DNA of 64,000 bases from contig NZ_CP017480.1 of assembly GCF_001887595.1 (NCBI RefSeq), positions 2,694,001 through 2,758,000 of the forward strand. The letters are read 5' to 3'. The translations under genes and the position numbers were made by a program. The notes under the pieces were generated by a model, which was not told the origin of the DNA, made no database searches, and was given only the letters and a program-made list of their open reading frames with translations. Shown one piece after another: positions 53,867-62,716 of the stretch; the first letter of the stretch is position 1, and the number at the start of each line of letters is the position of its first letter. The stretch comes from Luteibacter rhizovicinus DSM 16549. Lineage in GTDB: Bacteria > Pseudomonadota > Gammaproteobacteria > Xanthomonadales > Rhodanobacteraceae.

Positions 53867-56008
53867 TTACCAGATCTTCACCAGCTTGTCGCCCGAGCGG
53901 ACCATCTTCGCGTCCGGCTTGCACTGGAACGCCGTGGCGAACGAGGCCATGTTGGACGGCGCACCGATCGCGCGCAGCGAAGCCGGTGCGTGCGGGTCGA
54001 CGTTGAGGTACAGCTCGGCCTGCTTCTGGCGGACGCTGCCGCGCCACACGCGGGCCCAGTTGAGGAAGAAGCGCTGGTCCTGCGTGTAGCCGTCGATCTT
54101 GGCGTTGGCTTCCTGCGGATTCTTCTTCAGGGCTTCCTGGAGGGCGTCGTACGCCACGGCCGTGCCGCCCAGATCGGCGATGTTCTCGCCGAGGGTCAGC
54201 TTGCCGTTGACGTGCAGCTCCGGCTTGTCCTTGATCGGCGCGTATTCGTTGAACTGGGCGACCAGCTTGCCCGTGCGCTCTTCGAACTTCTTCTTGTCGG
54301 CCGCCGTCCACCAGTTCTTGTTGTTGCCTTCGCCATCGAACTGGCTGCCTTCGTCGTCGAAGCCGTGGCTGGCTTCGTGACCGATGACGGCGCCGATGCC
54401 GCCGTAGTTGATCGCGTCGTCACCGTTGGCGTCGAAGAACGGCGGCTGCAGGATCGCGGCCGGGAAGTTGATCGTGTTGTCGGTCGGGTTGTAATACGCG
54501 TTCACCGTCTGCGGGGTCATGCCCCAGTCGAGGCGATCGGTCGGCTTGCCGATCTTGGCGATGTCGTAGTGGTAGTTGAACTTGCTGGCGGCCTGCACGT
54601 TCGTGTAGTAGTCGTCGCCGCTGACTTCCAGGCCCGACCAGTCACGCCACTTGTCCGGATAGCCGATCTTCGGCAGGAAGGCGTTCCACTTCTGGATCGC
54701 CTTTTCCTTGGTTTCGGCACTCATCCAGTCGAGGTTCTCGATGCGCGCCTTGAGGGCGTTACGCACGTTGTCGACCAGTTCGTTGGCGCGCTGCTTCGCT
54801 TCCGGCTTGAACACCTTGGCGACATACAGCTGGCCGAGGGCTTCGCCCATCGACGAGTTGACCGTGCCGAGGACGCGCTTCCAGCGCGGCTTCTGCTCCG
54901 GCTGGCCGGCGAGGGTCTTGCCGTAGAAATCGAACTTGTTGTCCTGGAACGCCTTGGACAGGTAGGGCGAGGCGCCGTCGATCGCGTGGAAACGGAGGTA
55001 GGCCTGCCAGGTGCTGACCGGCGTTGCCGCCAGCATCTTGTCGAACTCCTTGAAGAACTTCGGCTGGGACAGCGAGAAGCCCTTGTCGATCGTCACGTTC
55101 TGGGCGGTGAAGAACTTTTCCCAGTTGAAGTGCGGGGTGATCTTGTCCGCTTCGGCGACGGTGACGAAGTGGTACTGGTTTTCCGGGGCGCGCAGCTCGA
55201 CCGGCGCCAGCGAGGCCGCAGCCAGCTGCGTTTCGAACTTCATCACCGCATCGGCCTGGGTCTTGGCGTCGGCATCGGACACGCCGGCAAGGGTCAGGGT
55301 CTTGACGATGTAGTCGACGTAGGCCTTGCGGTTATCGGCCTGCTTGGGATCGGTGTAGTAGTCCTTGGTCGGCAGACCGAGGCCGTCCTGCTGGGCATAG
55401 CCGATCTGGATCTTGGCGTTCTTGAAATCGGCACCCGAGCCGAATCCGAAGACGTAGTTGTCGCCGTCGGCGAAGCTCTGGTCGAGGAAATTGGCCACGT
55501 CGTCGCCGTTCTTCAGTGCGTCGATCTTGGCCAGTTCCGGCTTGAGCGGCTCGATGCCGGCCTTCTCGATGGCGGGCTCGTTCATGCCCGAGCGGTACAG
55601 CAGGCCGATCTTCTGTTCGATCGAGCCGGCCTTGGCGTTGGGCGCACCCTTGTCCATGGCGTCGACGATGTCGTGCTGGGTGTTCAGGCTGCTCTCGGCG
55701 AGCTGGTCGAAGGCGCCCCAGCGGGTGCGGTCGTTCGGGATCGGGTTGGCGGCCACCCACTTGGCATTGACGAAGCCGTTGAAGTCGTCGCAGGCGTCGA
55801 TGGTGGTGTCGATGTCGGCCACGTTGAAGGTCGGCGCGGCAGGCGCGGCGGCGGCCGTGGTGGCCGGCGCCGGGGCGGCGCTGCCGGTCGCGGCAGGTTG
55901 GTTGCCGCCCGGTACGGCGGTATCGGCATCGTTGTGTTGGCTGCATGCCGTGCCGGCGAGCGCGACGCCGAGCGCCAGTGCGAGCGGCTTCAGGTACTGC
56001 TTGGTCAT
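53867..56008 (-). CDS. pepO: M13 family metallopeptidase (PepO-like lipoprotein)
   Basis: A 713-aa neprilysin-type zinc endopeptidase that trims peptides at the cell surface or in the periplasm. A lipoprotein signal ends LAGTAC, followed by an Ala/Pro linker. The zinc motif is HEASH in IGHEASHGFDDEG (about residue 544), with the third ligand in GENIADLGG and the substrate-binding NAYY in QTVNAYYNPTDN. ATG 56008 is chosen over an upstream in-frame start because GAGGGA precedes it and it starts the signal peptide. It diverges from a phosphoesterase gene. Confidence 0.93.
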   Translation of the reverse strand: MTKQYLKPLALALGVALAGTACSQHNDADTAVPGGNQPAATGSAAPAPATTAAAAPAAPTFNVADIDTTIDACDDFNGFVNAKWVAANPIPNDRTRWGAFDQLAESSLNTQHDIVDAMDKGAPNAKAGSIEQKIGLLYRSGMNEPAIEKAGIEPLKPELAKIDALKNGDDVANFLDQSFADGDNYVFGFGSGADFKNAKIQIGYAQQDGLGLPTKDYYTDPKQADNRKAYVDYIVKTLTLAGVSDADAKTQADAVMKFETQLAAASLAPVELRAPENQYHFVTVAEADKITPHFNWEKFFTAQNVTIDKGFSLSQPKFFKEFDKMLAATPVSTWQAYLRFHAIDGASPYLSKAFQDNKFDFYGKTLAGQPEQKPRWKRVLGTVNSSMGEALGQLYVAKVFKPEAKQRANELVDNVRNALKARIENLDWMSAETKEKAIQKWNAFLPKIGYPDKWRDWSGLEVSGDDYYTNVQAASKFNYHYDIAKIGKPTDRLDWGMTPQTVNAYYNPTDNTINFPAAILQPPFFDANGDDAINYGGIGAVIGHEASHGFDDEGSQFDGEGNNKNWWTAADKKKFEERTGKLVAQFNEYAPIKDKPELHVNGKLTLGENIADLGGTAVAYDALQEALKKNPQEANAKIDGYTQDQRFFLNWARVWRGSVRQKQAELYLNVDPHAPASLRAIGAPSNMASFATAFQCKPDAKMVRSGDKLVKIW

Positions 56009-56116
56009 GGGTGTCCCTCTTCCAGGTGTAGCGGTGCCCCCGGGCACCGGTGGGATCCGAGCATAGCCGCTGCGAACGGCCGCGAGGGCCGACCGTGACG
56101 AAGGTCATGGATTGAG

Positions 56117-56142
56117 AAATTTCGCAAGCTCTTGCGGAATTT
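56117..56142. promoter_or_regulatory. 26-bp inverted repeat in divergent promoter region
   Basis: AAATTTCGCAAG-CT-CTTGCGGAATTT, 12-bp arms with one mismatch. It is AT-rich at the ends and lies 109 bases before pepO and 102 before the phosphoesterase gene. Operator use is likely; the protein is unknown. Confidence 0.5.
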
Positions 56143-56192
56143 GTCCCCCGACTGTCATGCGGCGTTCTTACGCTGGTCGGACCGCATGACAG
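56141..56192 (+). promoter_or_regulatory. Pho-box-like array and long inverted repeat
   Basis: TTGTCCC, CTGTCAT and CGTTCTT occur at exact 11-bp intervals (56141, 56152, 56163), the layout of a Pho box, the middle one being perfect. In addition CTGTCATGCGG (56152-56162) is repeated as a perfect inverted copy CCGCATGACAG (56182-56192). It precedes a phosphoesterase gene, a usual PhoB target. Confidence 0.45.
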
Positions 56193-56243
56193 GGGATGCG
56201 GAACCTTGCAGTCCGGCCGCCACATCCTTCGAGGAGCCTAGTC

Positions 56244-57935
56244 ATGCGCAAGTTACTGGCCGCAGGCATTGCCTGCGTGCTCACCCTCTCCGCCGCGTCG
56301 ATCGTCGCCGCCCAGCAGGTGGTTTCCGCCCCCGCCGCCTCGGCGACCACGGCACTGGGCTTCGGCCACGGCGGTCACGGCAGCGATCCGCGCACCGCCA
56401 CGCCGATCAAGCACCTGGTCGTGCTCTTCCAGGAGAACGTGTCCTTCGATCATTACTTCGGCACCTATCCGTTTGCCGAAAATGGCAAGGGCGAACCGTC
56501 GTTCTACCCGCGCCCCTTCACCCCGCCGGTGAACGGGCTGTCGCATAAGCTGCTTACCAGGAATCCCAACGCGGCCAACGCCGGCAATGCCGACGCCGCG
56601 ATCAATCCGTTCCGCCTCGCCCGCGCCCAGGCGGCCACGGCCGACCAGGACCACGGCTACACCTCCGAACAGCGCGCCTTCGACGGCGGCCGGATGGATC
56701 TCTTCCCGCTGTACACCGGTCACGGTGAAACCCTGCCGGGCGGCGATGCCGCCGAGGAAGGCAAGGGCCAGGTCATGGGCTACTACGACGGCAATACCGT
56801 CACCGCGTACTGGAACTACGCGCAGAACTTCGCCATGAGCGACAACCACTACGGCACGGGCTTCGGCCCCTCCTCGCCGGGCGCTGTGAACCTGATCGCG
56901 GGCCAGACCGCCGGCGTGATCGACACGCTCAACGGCACCGGCGCGGAAACCGACGATGGCCATGGCGGCCTGACCATGATCGGCGATCCCGATCCGATCG
57001 GCGACGTCTGCTCCTCACCGACGGCGAGCCAGGCGACGATGGGTGGCCGCAACGTGGGCGACCTGCTCAACGCGCAGAACGTCACCTGGGGCTGGTTCCA
57101 GGGTGGCTTCGACCTGACACGCGCCAATCCGGACGGCAGCACGGGGTGCACGCGTCGTACGCTGTCGAAGGTGACCAACACGACGTCGAACGACTACAGC
57201 CCGCATCACGCACCGTTCCAGTACTACCCGTCCACGGCGAACCCGACGCACGCGCGTCCGTCGTCGATCGCTGCGATCGGCAAGACCGACGCCGCCAACC
57301 ATCAGTACGACATCCAGGACTTCTACGACGCACTCGACACCGACAACCTCCCGTCGGTGAGCTTCCTCAAGGCGCCGGCGTACCAGGACGGTCATGCGGG
57401 CTATTCCGATCCGATCGACGAGCAGGCGTTCGTCGTCCACGTGATCAACGCGTTGCAGCAGAGCAGCGAGTGGAAGGACACGGCCGTCGTCATCGCCTAT
57501 GACGATTCCGACGGCTGGTACGACCACCAGGAACCGCCGCACACCAACGGCTCGACCGGCACGACGGATGCGCTCGACGGCGCCGGCCTGTGCAAGGGAC
57601 GCGTGACGCTTCCGGGCCTGGACGGCAAGACGCCGGCACAGGGCCGTTGCGGCTTCGGTCCGCGCCTGCCGCTGCTGGTGGTGTCGCCGTGGGCACGCGA
57701 GAACATGGTCGATCACAGCGTGACGGACCAGAGCTCGATCACCCGTTTCATCGAAGACAACTGGCTGAACGGCAAGCGTCTTGGTGGCGGCTCAACCGAT
57801 GCGACCGCTGGCCGCATCGACAGCATGTTCGACTTCTTCTTCCCGCGCCTGTTCGATCGCAAGCTGATCCTCGACGAGTCGACCGGTCAGCCGAAGCGCC
57901 CGCAGTGGCCGTTCGGGAACGGTGGGCATGGTTGA
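56244..57935 (+). CDS. phospholipase C / acid phosphatase family phosphoesterase
   Basis: A 563-aa exported phosphoesterase of the PF04185 family (AcpA, non-haemolytic PLC). A Sec signal (LLAAGIACVLTLSAASIVAA) is followed by IKHLVVLFQENVSFDHYFGT (metal/nucleophile region), a middle part with MSDNHYGTGFGPSSPGAVNL, and AYDDSDGWYDHQEPP near the end, all typical. It may release phosphate from phospholipids or phosphomonoesters. A Pho-box-like array lies upstream. Its last eight bases overlap the multicopper oxidase gene. Confidence 0.88.
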   Translation: MRKLLAAGIACVLTLSAASIVAAQQVVSAPAASATTALGFGHGGHGSDPRTATPIKHLVVLFQENVSFDHYFGTYPFAENGKGEPSFYPRPFTPPVNGLSHKLLTRNPNAANAGNADAAINPFRLARAQAATADQDHGYTSEQRAFDGGRMDLFPLYTGHGETLPGGDAAEEGKGQVMGYYDGNTVTAYWNYAQNFAMSDNHYGTGFGPSSPGAVNLIAGQTAGVIDTLNGTGAETDDGHGGLTMIGDPDPIGDVCSSPTASQATMGGRNVGDLLNAQNVTWGWFQGGFDLTRANPDGSTGCTRRTLSKVTNTTSNDYSPHHAPFQYYPSTANPTHARPSSIAAIGKTDAANHQYDIQDFYDALDTDNLPSVSFLKAPAYQDGHAGYSDPIDEQAFVVHVINALQQSSEWKDTAVVIAYDDSDGWYDHQEPPHTNGSTGTTDALDGAGLCKGRVTLPGLDGKTPAQGRCGFGPRLPLLVVSPWARENMVDHSVTDQSSITRFIEDNWLNGKRLGGGSTDATAGRIDSMFDFFFPRLFDRKLILDESTGQPKRPQWPFGNGGHG

Positions 57936-59550
57936 TCGCCGTCGCTTCCTGAGGACGGCTGGGTGGATGGCCGCGGCGGGTTGGATCCCGTCGCGGCTAC
58001 TCGCGCATGACATGCACGGCATGCAGGCCGCTCCCGCCGGCAAGGTGGGTAACGACCTGTGCATGCATCCCATGGGCGATACGACGCACCTGCCTGGCCT
58101 GGTCGATCCGGGCAAGCTGGCGCCCTTCGTCGATCCACTGCCGATTCCGCCGACCCTGCGTCCCGTCGCCGGGAAGGTCCTCGACGTACGCATGGCACAG
58201 ACCGCACAGAAGCTGCACCGCGATTTGCCGCCGACCGAACTGTGGACCTATGGCGGCCACTATCCCGGACCCACGATCGAAGCTCGCACGGGTCAGGCGT
58301 TCGATGTGCGCTGGAACAACGCGCTGCCGACGAAACATTTCCTGCCCGTGGACCACGCCATCTGTGGTGCCGAGGCCGACCAGCCCGAGGTGCGCGCCAT
58401 CGTGCATCTGCACGGGGCCAAGGTGCCGCGCAAGGACGACGGCTATCCGGAGGACTGGTATGTCCCCGGCAAATCGCGCCAACACCATTACCCGAACGCG
58501 CAGGATGCGGCCACGCTCTGGTACCACGATCACGCCATGGGCATTAACCGGCTGAACATGTACGCCGGGCTGATGGGGCTTTACCTGTTGCGCGACGACC
58601 ACGAGTTGTCGCTCGGCCTGCCTTCCGGCGAACAGGAACTGCCGCTGGTGCTGGCGGATCGCCTGTTGCATACGGACGGCCGTCTTTATTACCCGGATTC
58701 GGGCGACGCCTCGGCGCCCTGGGTGCCGGAAGTGTTCGGCAACCTCACCCTGGTCAACGGGGCGATCCTGCCACGTGCCGACGTGCAGCCGAGGCGGTAT
58801 CGCCTGCGCGTGCTGAACGCGGCGAACGGACGTTTTTATCACCTGCGTTTCAAGGACGGTCGGCCGTTCCATGCGATCGGCTCGGACCAGGGTCTGCTGG
58901 CCGCACCGGCGAAGGTGACATCCATCTTCCTCGCGCCGGGTGAGCGGGCCGACCTCGTCGTCGACTTTGCTGCCTTGCGTGGCGGCACGGTGGAACTGAT
59001 GAACGACGCATTGCCGCTGATGCGCTTTGCGGTGGGGCAGGGCAACGTGCGGGACGACAGCCGGCTACCTGACGTGCTGCGCGATCTGCCACGCGTCACC
59101 GAAGCGAGCGCCTCGAAAAGCCGCGAACTGACGCTCGACGAATACAGCGACTGCGTCGCCACGCCGATGCTGATGCTGCTCAACGGCAAGCGTTGGCACG
59201 ATCCGGTCACGGAGACGGTGAAACTGGGCAGCACGGAGATGTGGAGCCTGGTGAACCTCACCGAGGACACGCATCCGATCCACCTGCACCTGGTTCGCTT
59301 CCAGATCCTCGACCGCCGTCCTTACGACGTGGACGAGTACATGGAGAAGAAGACGCTCCGCTACGTCGGGCCGGCGCAGGAGCCGCCAGCGCACGAACGT
59401 GGCTGGAAGGATGTGGTGCAGGCGTATCCGGGCATGGTCACGCGAATCGTCGCGACGTTCGATGGCTACGCAGGACGCTACGCCTGGCACTGCCATCTCG
59501 CCGAACACGAAGCCAACGAGATGATGCGACCCTTCGAAGTCGTCGGATAA
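57928..59550 (+). CDS. Tat-exported multicopper oxidase (CotA/bilirubin-oxidase type)
   Basis: A 540-aa three-cupredoxin oxidase. It starts MVDRRRFLRTAGW, a twin-arginine signal. Copper ligands are in VHLHGAK (about 160), WYHDHAMG (about 199), HPIHLH (about 449) and HCHLAEHEANEMM (about 521), giving the type 1 Cys-His-Met and the trinuclear site. The wide PEDWYVPGKSRQHHYPN segment after the first HXH is characteristic of the CotA group. Likely oxidises Cu(I), Mn(II) or phenolics in the periplasm. It overlaps the phosphoesterase gene by eight bases, so translation is coupled. A GTG six bases earlier is an alternative start. Confidence 0.92.
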   Translation: MVDRRRFLRTAGWMAAAGWIPSRLLAHDMHGMQAAPAGKVGNDLCMHPMGDTTHLPGLVDPGKLAPFVDPLPIPPTLRPVAGKVLDVRMAQTAQKLHRDLPPTELWTYGGHYPGPTIEARTGQAFDVRWNNALPTKHFLPVDHAICGAEADQPEVRAIVHLHGAKVPRKDDGYPEDWYVPGKSRQHHYPNAQDAATLWYHDHAMGINRLNMYAGLMGLYLLRDDHELSLGLPSGEQELPLVLADRLLHTDGRLYYPDSGDASAPWVPEVFGNLTLVNGAILPRADVQPRRYRLRVLNAANGRFYHLRFKDGRPFHAIGSDQGLLAAPAKVTSIFLAPGERADLVVDFAALRGGTVELMNDALPLMRFAVGQGNVRDDSRLPDVLRDLPRVTEASASKSRELTLDEYSDCVATPMLMLLNGKRWHDPVTETVKLGSTEMWSLVNLTEDTHPIHLHLVRFQILDRRPYDVDEYMEKKTLRYVGPAQEPPAHERGWKDVVQAYPGMVTRIVATFDGYAGRYAWHCHLAEHEANEMMRPFEVVG

Positions 59551-59559
59551 TCCTGCTGT

Positions 59560-59643
59560 TGTAGGAGCCGAATGCATCGGCGATGGGTGCTCGCGACACC
59601 CTGGCCCCGCTGCCGCGGGATCGCCGATGCATTCGGCTCCTAC
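59560..59643. repeat. REP-like inverted pair 10
   Basis: TGTAGGAGCCGAATGCATCG (59560 on) and its inverse ending TCGGCTCCTACA at 59643. The hairpin differs from the common type but keeps pairing. The centre matches that of pair 3. Confidence 0.85.
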
Positions 59644-59647
59644 AATG

Positions 59648-61441
59648 TCACTGAATCGTTGAAAGTGCCGCGGCGTCGAGGCGCACGATGGGATACACAC
59701 CGACCTTCTGCACCGTGTACCACGGGCTGCGTTCGTAGAAGAAGGTGAGGCGTGCGCGGGGGCTTGCGGCGAAAGCGGCGTCGCTCTTCAGCTTCGCTTC
59801 GAACTCTGTTTTCAAGGCGGGATTCGCGGCCATCATCTTTCGCGCCAGGGCTTCGAGCACGCGCGCCTCGCCGTACTCCTTCTGTTCGAACACGGCATTG
59901 AAATAGCCCCAGCGGAGCAACGAATCCGGGGCCCGGGCATCGAGCAGGTTCAGGGCGAGCACGGCATCGGCGTTGTCCGCGCGCACGATCACGGTGCCGG
60001 CGGGAAGGTCGACGTCCTGCTTCGACGACGCGATGTGCACGTCCTTGAGCATGTGGTGGCTTTCGAAGGGCTTGGCCGCCCACGTGGGGTCGGTCATGTC
60101 GTCGCGTTCGGCCTGCACGCGTACCGGTGCGGTCGTGCGCGTATACGGGATACCGTGCGCATCGAGTCGATCGATCGCATCGGTCCACTGCGGCGGGATC
60201 GCCCAGGCAGCCGGAATCGATGCCGACACATCGGGAAGCAGGTCGTTCCAGTTCTGGATCGCGTAGTTCTTCTTCGTCTTCGGGTCGTACTGCACCCAGA
60301 TGTCGCCGGAGAGTTCGCTCTTCGTCTGCGTGAATGCGTAGCCCTTGAGCATGAAGGGTGTCGACGTCGGATCTTGCTTGAAGGTGACCGGCAGCGAGGC
60401 GCCGGGCTTCATGGAAAGCGTGGCCGCCCAGCTATCGGCGTCCTTCGACGCCTGGAGCAGGGCAGCGGGATCCTTGTTCACGTGCGCGAGCACGGCGCGC
60501 ACGACATCGTAGGTCGCGCGGACGCGTATCTCGTACGACTTGAGCATGTGCGTTTCGATCAGCAGGCCGGCACGATTGCGGATGGCCGCGTAACCTGTGG
60601 AAAAGCGCGGGCCCGAGCCGAAATTCTCGATGCCCTTGGTGAGGTCGCGGCCGTCGCGGAATTCCAGGTACGGCGCGGCGAGGTGGCCGAGCTTCTCGTA
60701 GGCAGGCATGGCATCGCCTTCATACGCCGCCCGCTGCCAGGTCGCGATCGACGGCGGCAGCTTGTGTGCATCCTCCGCGTACCAAGTGACGTCGTACTGG
60801 TAATCCGCGCCATCGGTGGTGTGGATATCGATGAGCAGGTCGGGCTTCCACGTATTCCACAGTGCCAGCCACGCGCGCGTCTCCGGCGCGTCGGCCTTGA
60901 CGTAATCGCGGTTGAGGTTGAGGTACTGCGATTGACCGCGAAAGCCCATCTCGTCCGGGCCGTTCTGGTTGATGCGGTTGTACGGGTTCGCGTTCTCATG
61001 GCCATCGACGCTGTAGACCGGGATGTAGACCAGCACGGCATGATCGAGCAGGTGGGGTAGGCGCCCGGTCGCGGCGAAGTCGCGCAGCAGCATCAGGCCG
61101 GCGTCCTTGCCTTCGATCTCGCCGGGATGGATACCCGCCTGGAGCAGCACGATGGGCTTGCCGGCGGCGCGGGCCTTCTCCGGCGTGAGGTCGCCATCCT
61201 TTGCCGCGATGACCACGGTCATCGGCCGCCCTTCCGGCGTCGTGCCGAAGGTCGCCAGCCGGATCGTGCCCGGTGCCGCCTGGGCGAGCCGTTGCAGGAA
61301 GGCCTGGGTGTCGGCGTAGGAGGGCGTGGTGCGGAAGGAGGAAGCCTCGGCGGGCGTGATCCAGGTGTCTTTCGCCTGGATCGCGACGGGGGCCAGCGCG
61401 ATCAGGGCGAGGAGGAAGCGTGCGGGGAGCGTGGCAGGCAT
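59648..61441 (-). CDS. secreted M14 family zinc carboxypeptidase
   Basis: A 597-aa exported carboxypeptidase. Signal peptide (LLALIALAPVAIQA). The zinc ligands are H105 and E108 in AGIHPGEIEG and a third His in LLIDIHTTDG; Arg and substrate residues lie in QYLNLNRDYVKAD; the catalytic Glu is in GLLIETHMLKSYE. The C-terminal 250 residues are an additional beta-rich region. It removes C-terminal residues from peptides; specificity not evident. Its 3' end meets a REP pair, its promoter side faces the ECF sigma gene. Confidence 0.9.
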   Translation of the reverse strand: MPATLPARFLLALIALAPVAIQAKDTWITPAEASSFRTTPSYADTQAFLQRLAQAAPGTIRLATFGTTPEGRPMTVVIAAKDGDLTPEKARAAGKPIVLLQAGIHPGEIEGKDAGLMLLRDFAATGRLPHLLDHAVLVYIPVYSVDGHENANPYNRINQNGPDEMGFRGQSQYLNLNRDYVKADAPETRAWLALWNTWKPDLLIDIHTTDGADYQYDVTWYAEDAHKLPPSIATWQRAAYEGDAMPAYEKLGHLAAPYLEFRDGRDLTKGIENFGSGPRFSTGYAAIRNRAGLLIETHMLKSYEIRVRATYDVVRAVLAHVNKDPAALLQASKDADSWAATLSMKPGASLPVTFKQDPTSTPFMLKGYAFTQTKSELSGDIWVQYDPKTKKNYAIQNWNDLLPDVSASIPAAWAIPPQWTDAIDRLDAHGIPYTRTTAPVRVQAERDDMTDPTWAAKPFESHHMLKDVHIASSKQDVDLPAGTVIVRADNADAVLALNLLDARAPDSLLRWGYFNAVFEQKEYGEARVLEALARKMMAANPALKTEFEAKLKSDAAFAASPRARLTFFYERSPWYTVQKVGVYPIVRLDAAALSTIQ

Positions 61442-61521
61442 GGACCCATCCGGCAGGAGAATCCGGCCATTGTGTGATTTTTTCCACGCCGTCGCGAATC
61501 ATGGGGGAAAGAGGAGGGTTC

Positions 61522-62052
61522 ATGGCCGAGGCCGAGAGACGTCGCGCGTTCGAAGCGCTGCTGCAGACACACCGCAAGATCGTCTTCAAGGTTGCGGCCG
61601 TTTACGCCCGGGGCGAGGAGGATCGGCGGGACCTTGCCCAGGAAATCCTTCTGCAGGTCTGGCGATCGTTCGGTGGTTACGACGCGGGACGTCCGTTTTC
61701 CACCTGGATGTATCGCGTTGCCCTGAATGTGGGGCTGTCGCATGCGCGGCGCCAACGTGAGCGTACGCAGTCACTGGATGCCTCGCTCATCGATACGCTG
61801 GGCGGCGGCACGGCGATCGACGAACCGGACGAGCGTCTCGTTCAGCTGGCCCGCGCAATCGAGACCCTGGAGCCGCTCGATCGCGCCCTGATCCTGCTCC
61901 ACCTCGACGAGCAGCCCTATGCGGAGATCGCCGCCGTGCTGGGCATCGGCGAATCCAACGTTGGTACCCGCCTCGCGCGGCTGAAACAACGCCTCCGTCG
62001 GGATATGACCGGCACACCGTCCAGCAGGGGAGAACGCGATGGAACTCGATGA
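61522..62052 (+). CDS. ECF-subfamily RNA polymerase sigma factor
   Basis: A 176-aa sigma factor with only regions 2 and 4. Region 2 has EEDRRDLAQEILLQVWRSFG and PFSTWMYRVALNV; region 4 has LEPLDRALILLHLDEQPYAE and the helix-turn-helix IGESNVGTRLARLKQRL. GAGGAGGG precedes ATG 61522; ATG 61501 is an alternative. The following membrane protein overlaps by 14 bases and may be its regulator. Target promoters are not known. Confidence 0.92.
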   Translation: MAEAERRRAFEALLQTHRKIVFKVAAVYARGEEDRRDLAQEILLQVWRSFGGYDAGRPFSTWMYRVALNVGLSHARRQRERTQSLDASLIDTLGGGTAIDEPDERLVQLARAIETLEPLDRALILLHLDEQPYAEIAAVLGIGESNVGTRLARLKQRLRRDMTGTPSSRGERDGTR

Positions 62053-62644
62053 ACTGAAAGCCGCCTGGCAGGTCCTGGACCATCGGGTGTCCCGACTGGA
62101 AGCCGCGGCACCCGCGCGTGGCGTTGGCGGTGTTCGCGCCGAACTACGCCCGCTCGTCATCGGCCAGACGATCCAGATCGTCGCGGGCCTGGCGTTGGCG
62201 GTTGGGGCGGGTTCGTTCTGGATCGATCACCGTGACATGCCGAACCTGCTGGTTACCGGCTTGCTGCTGCACCTGTACGCCATAGCGATGATCGTGGCCG
62301 CGGCGCGCAACCTGTTCCTGGTCGGCCGGGTGAACGAAGGGGCACCCGTACTGGAGTTGCAGCGACGGGTGGCGAGTCTGCGCGCCTGGCGCATCCGCGA
62401 GGGCCGCTGGTTCGGCATCGTCGGCTGCTTCATGTGGATAGCCCTGATCGTCTGGGCGTTCGCTCTGCTTGGGGTGGACATCGTCGCTACCCGCCCGGGA
62501 CTCGTCGGCTTCCAGCTGGCGACCGCCGTCGTCTGCCTCGGCGTTTACGTCGTGGTGTCGCGCCTGGCGCGCTCCCCCGAAGGCAGGGCGGTGCACAGGG
62601 CCCGCGAGCGACTGGACGAGATCGCCCGCTTCGAAGCCGGTTGA
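62039..62644 (+). CDS. four-helix membrane protein coupled to the sigma factor, possible anti-sigma
   Basis: A 201-aa protein. A cytosolic N-terminus MELDELKAAWQVLDHRVSRL is followed by four hydrophobic segments in two pairs (VIGQTIQIVAGLALAVGAG, LLVTGLLLHLYAIAMIVAAA, WFGIVGCFMWIALIVWAFAL, GFQLATAVVCLGVYVVV) and a basic tail. No ZAS zinc motif is seen. Strong translational overlap with the ECF gene suggests it controls that sigma factor, but the family is uncharacterised to me. Confidence 0.7.
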   Translation: MELDELKAAWQVLDHRVSRLEAAAPARGVGGVRAELRPLVIGQTIQIVAGLALAVGAGSFWIDHRDMPNLLVTGLLLHLYAIAMIVAAARNLFLVGRVNEGAPVLELQRRVASLRAWRIREGRWFGIVGCFMWIALIVWAFALLGVDIVATRPGLVGFQLATAVVCLGVYVVVSRLARSPEGRAVHRARERLDEIARFEAG

Positions 62645-62653
62645 CCGAGGTTT

Positions 62654-62688
62654 CTAAGGCGGCACTAAGCTCGGGGCAGGGATACTAT
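62654..62688 (+). promoter_or_regulatory. response-regulator box and promoter upstream of the second OmpR-type gene
   Basis: CTAAG-N6-CTAAG (62654-62669), an 11-bp-period direct repeat, is followed 13 bases later by TACTAT (62683-62688). The repeat lies where a -35 would be, as in PmrA-activated promoters, and resembles 52913-52945. Confidence 0.5.
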
Positions 62689-62716
62689 CGCTCGTGTCCG
62701 CCACGGGATCGCCCCC

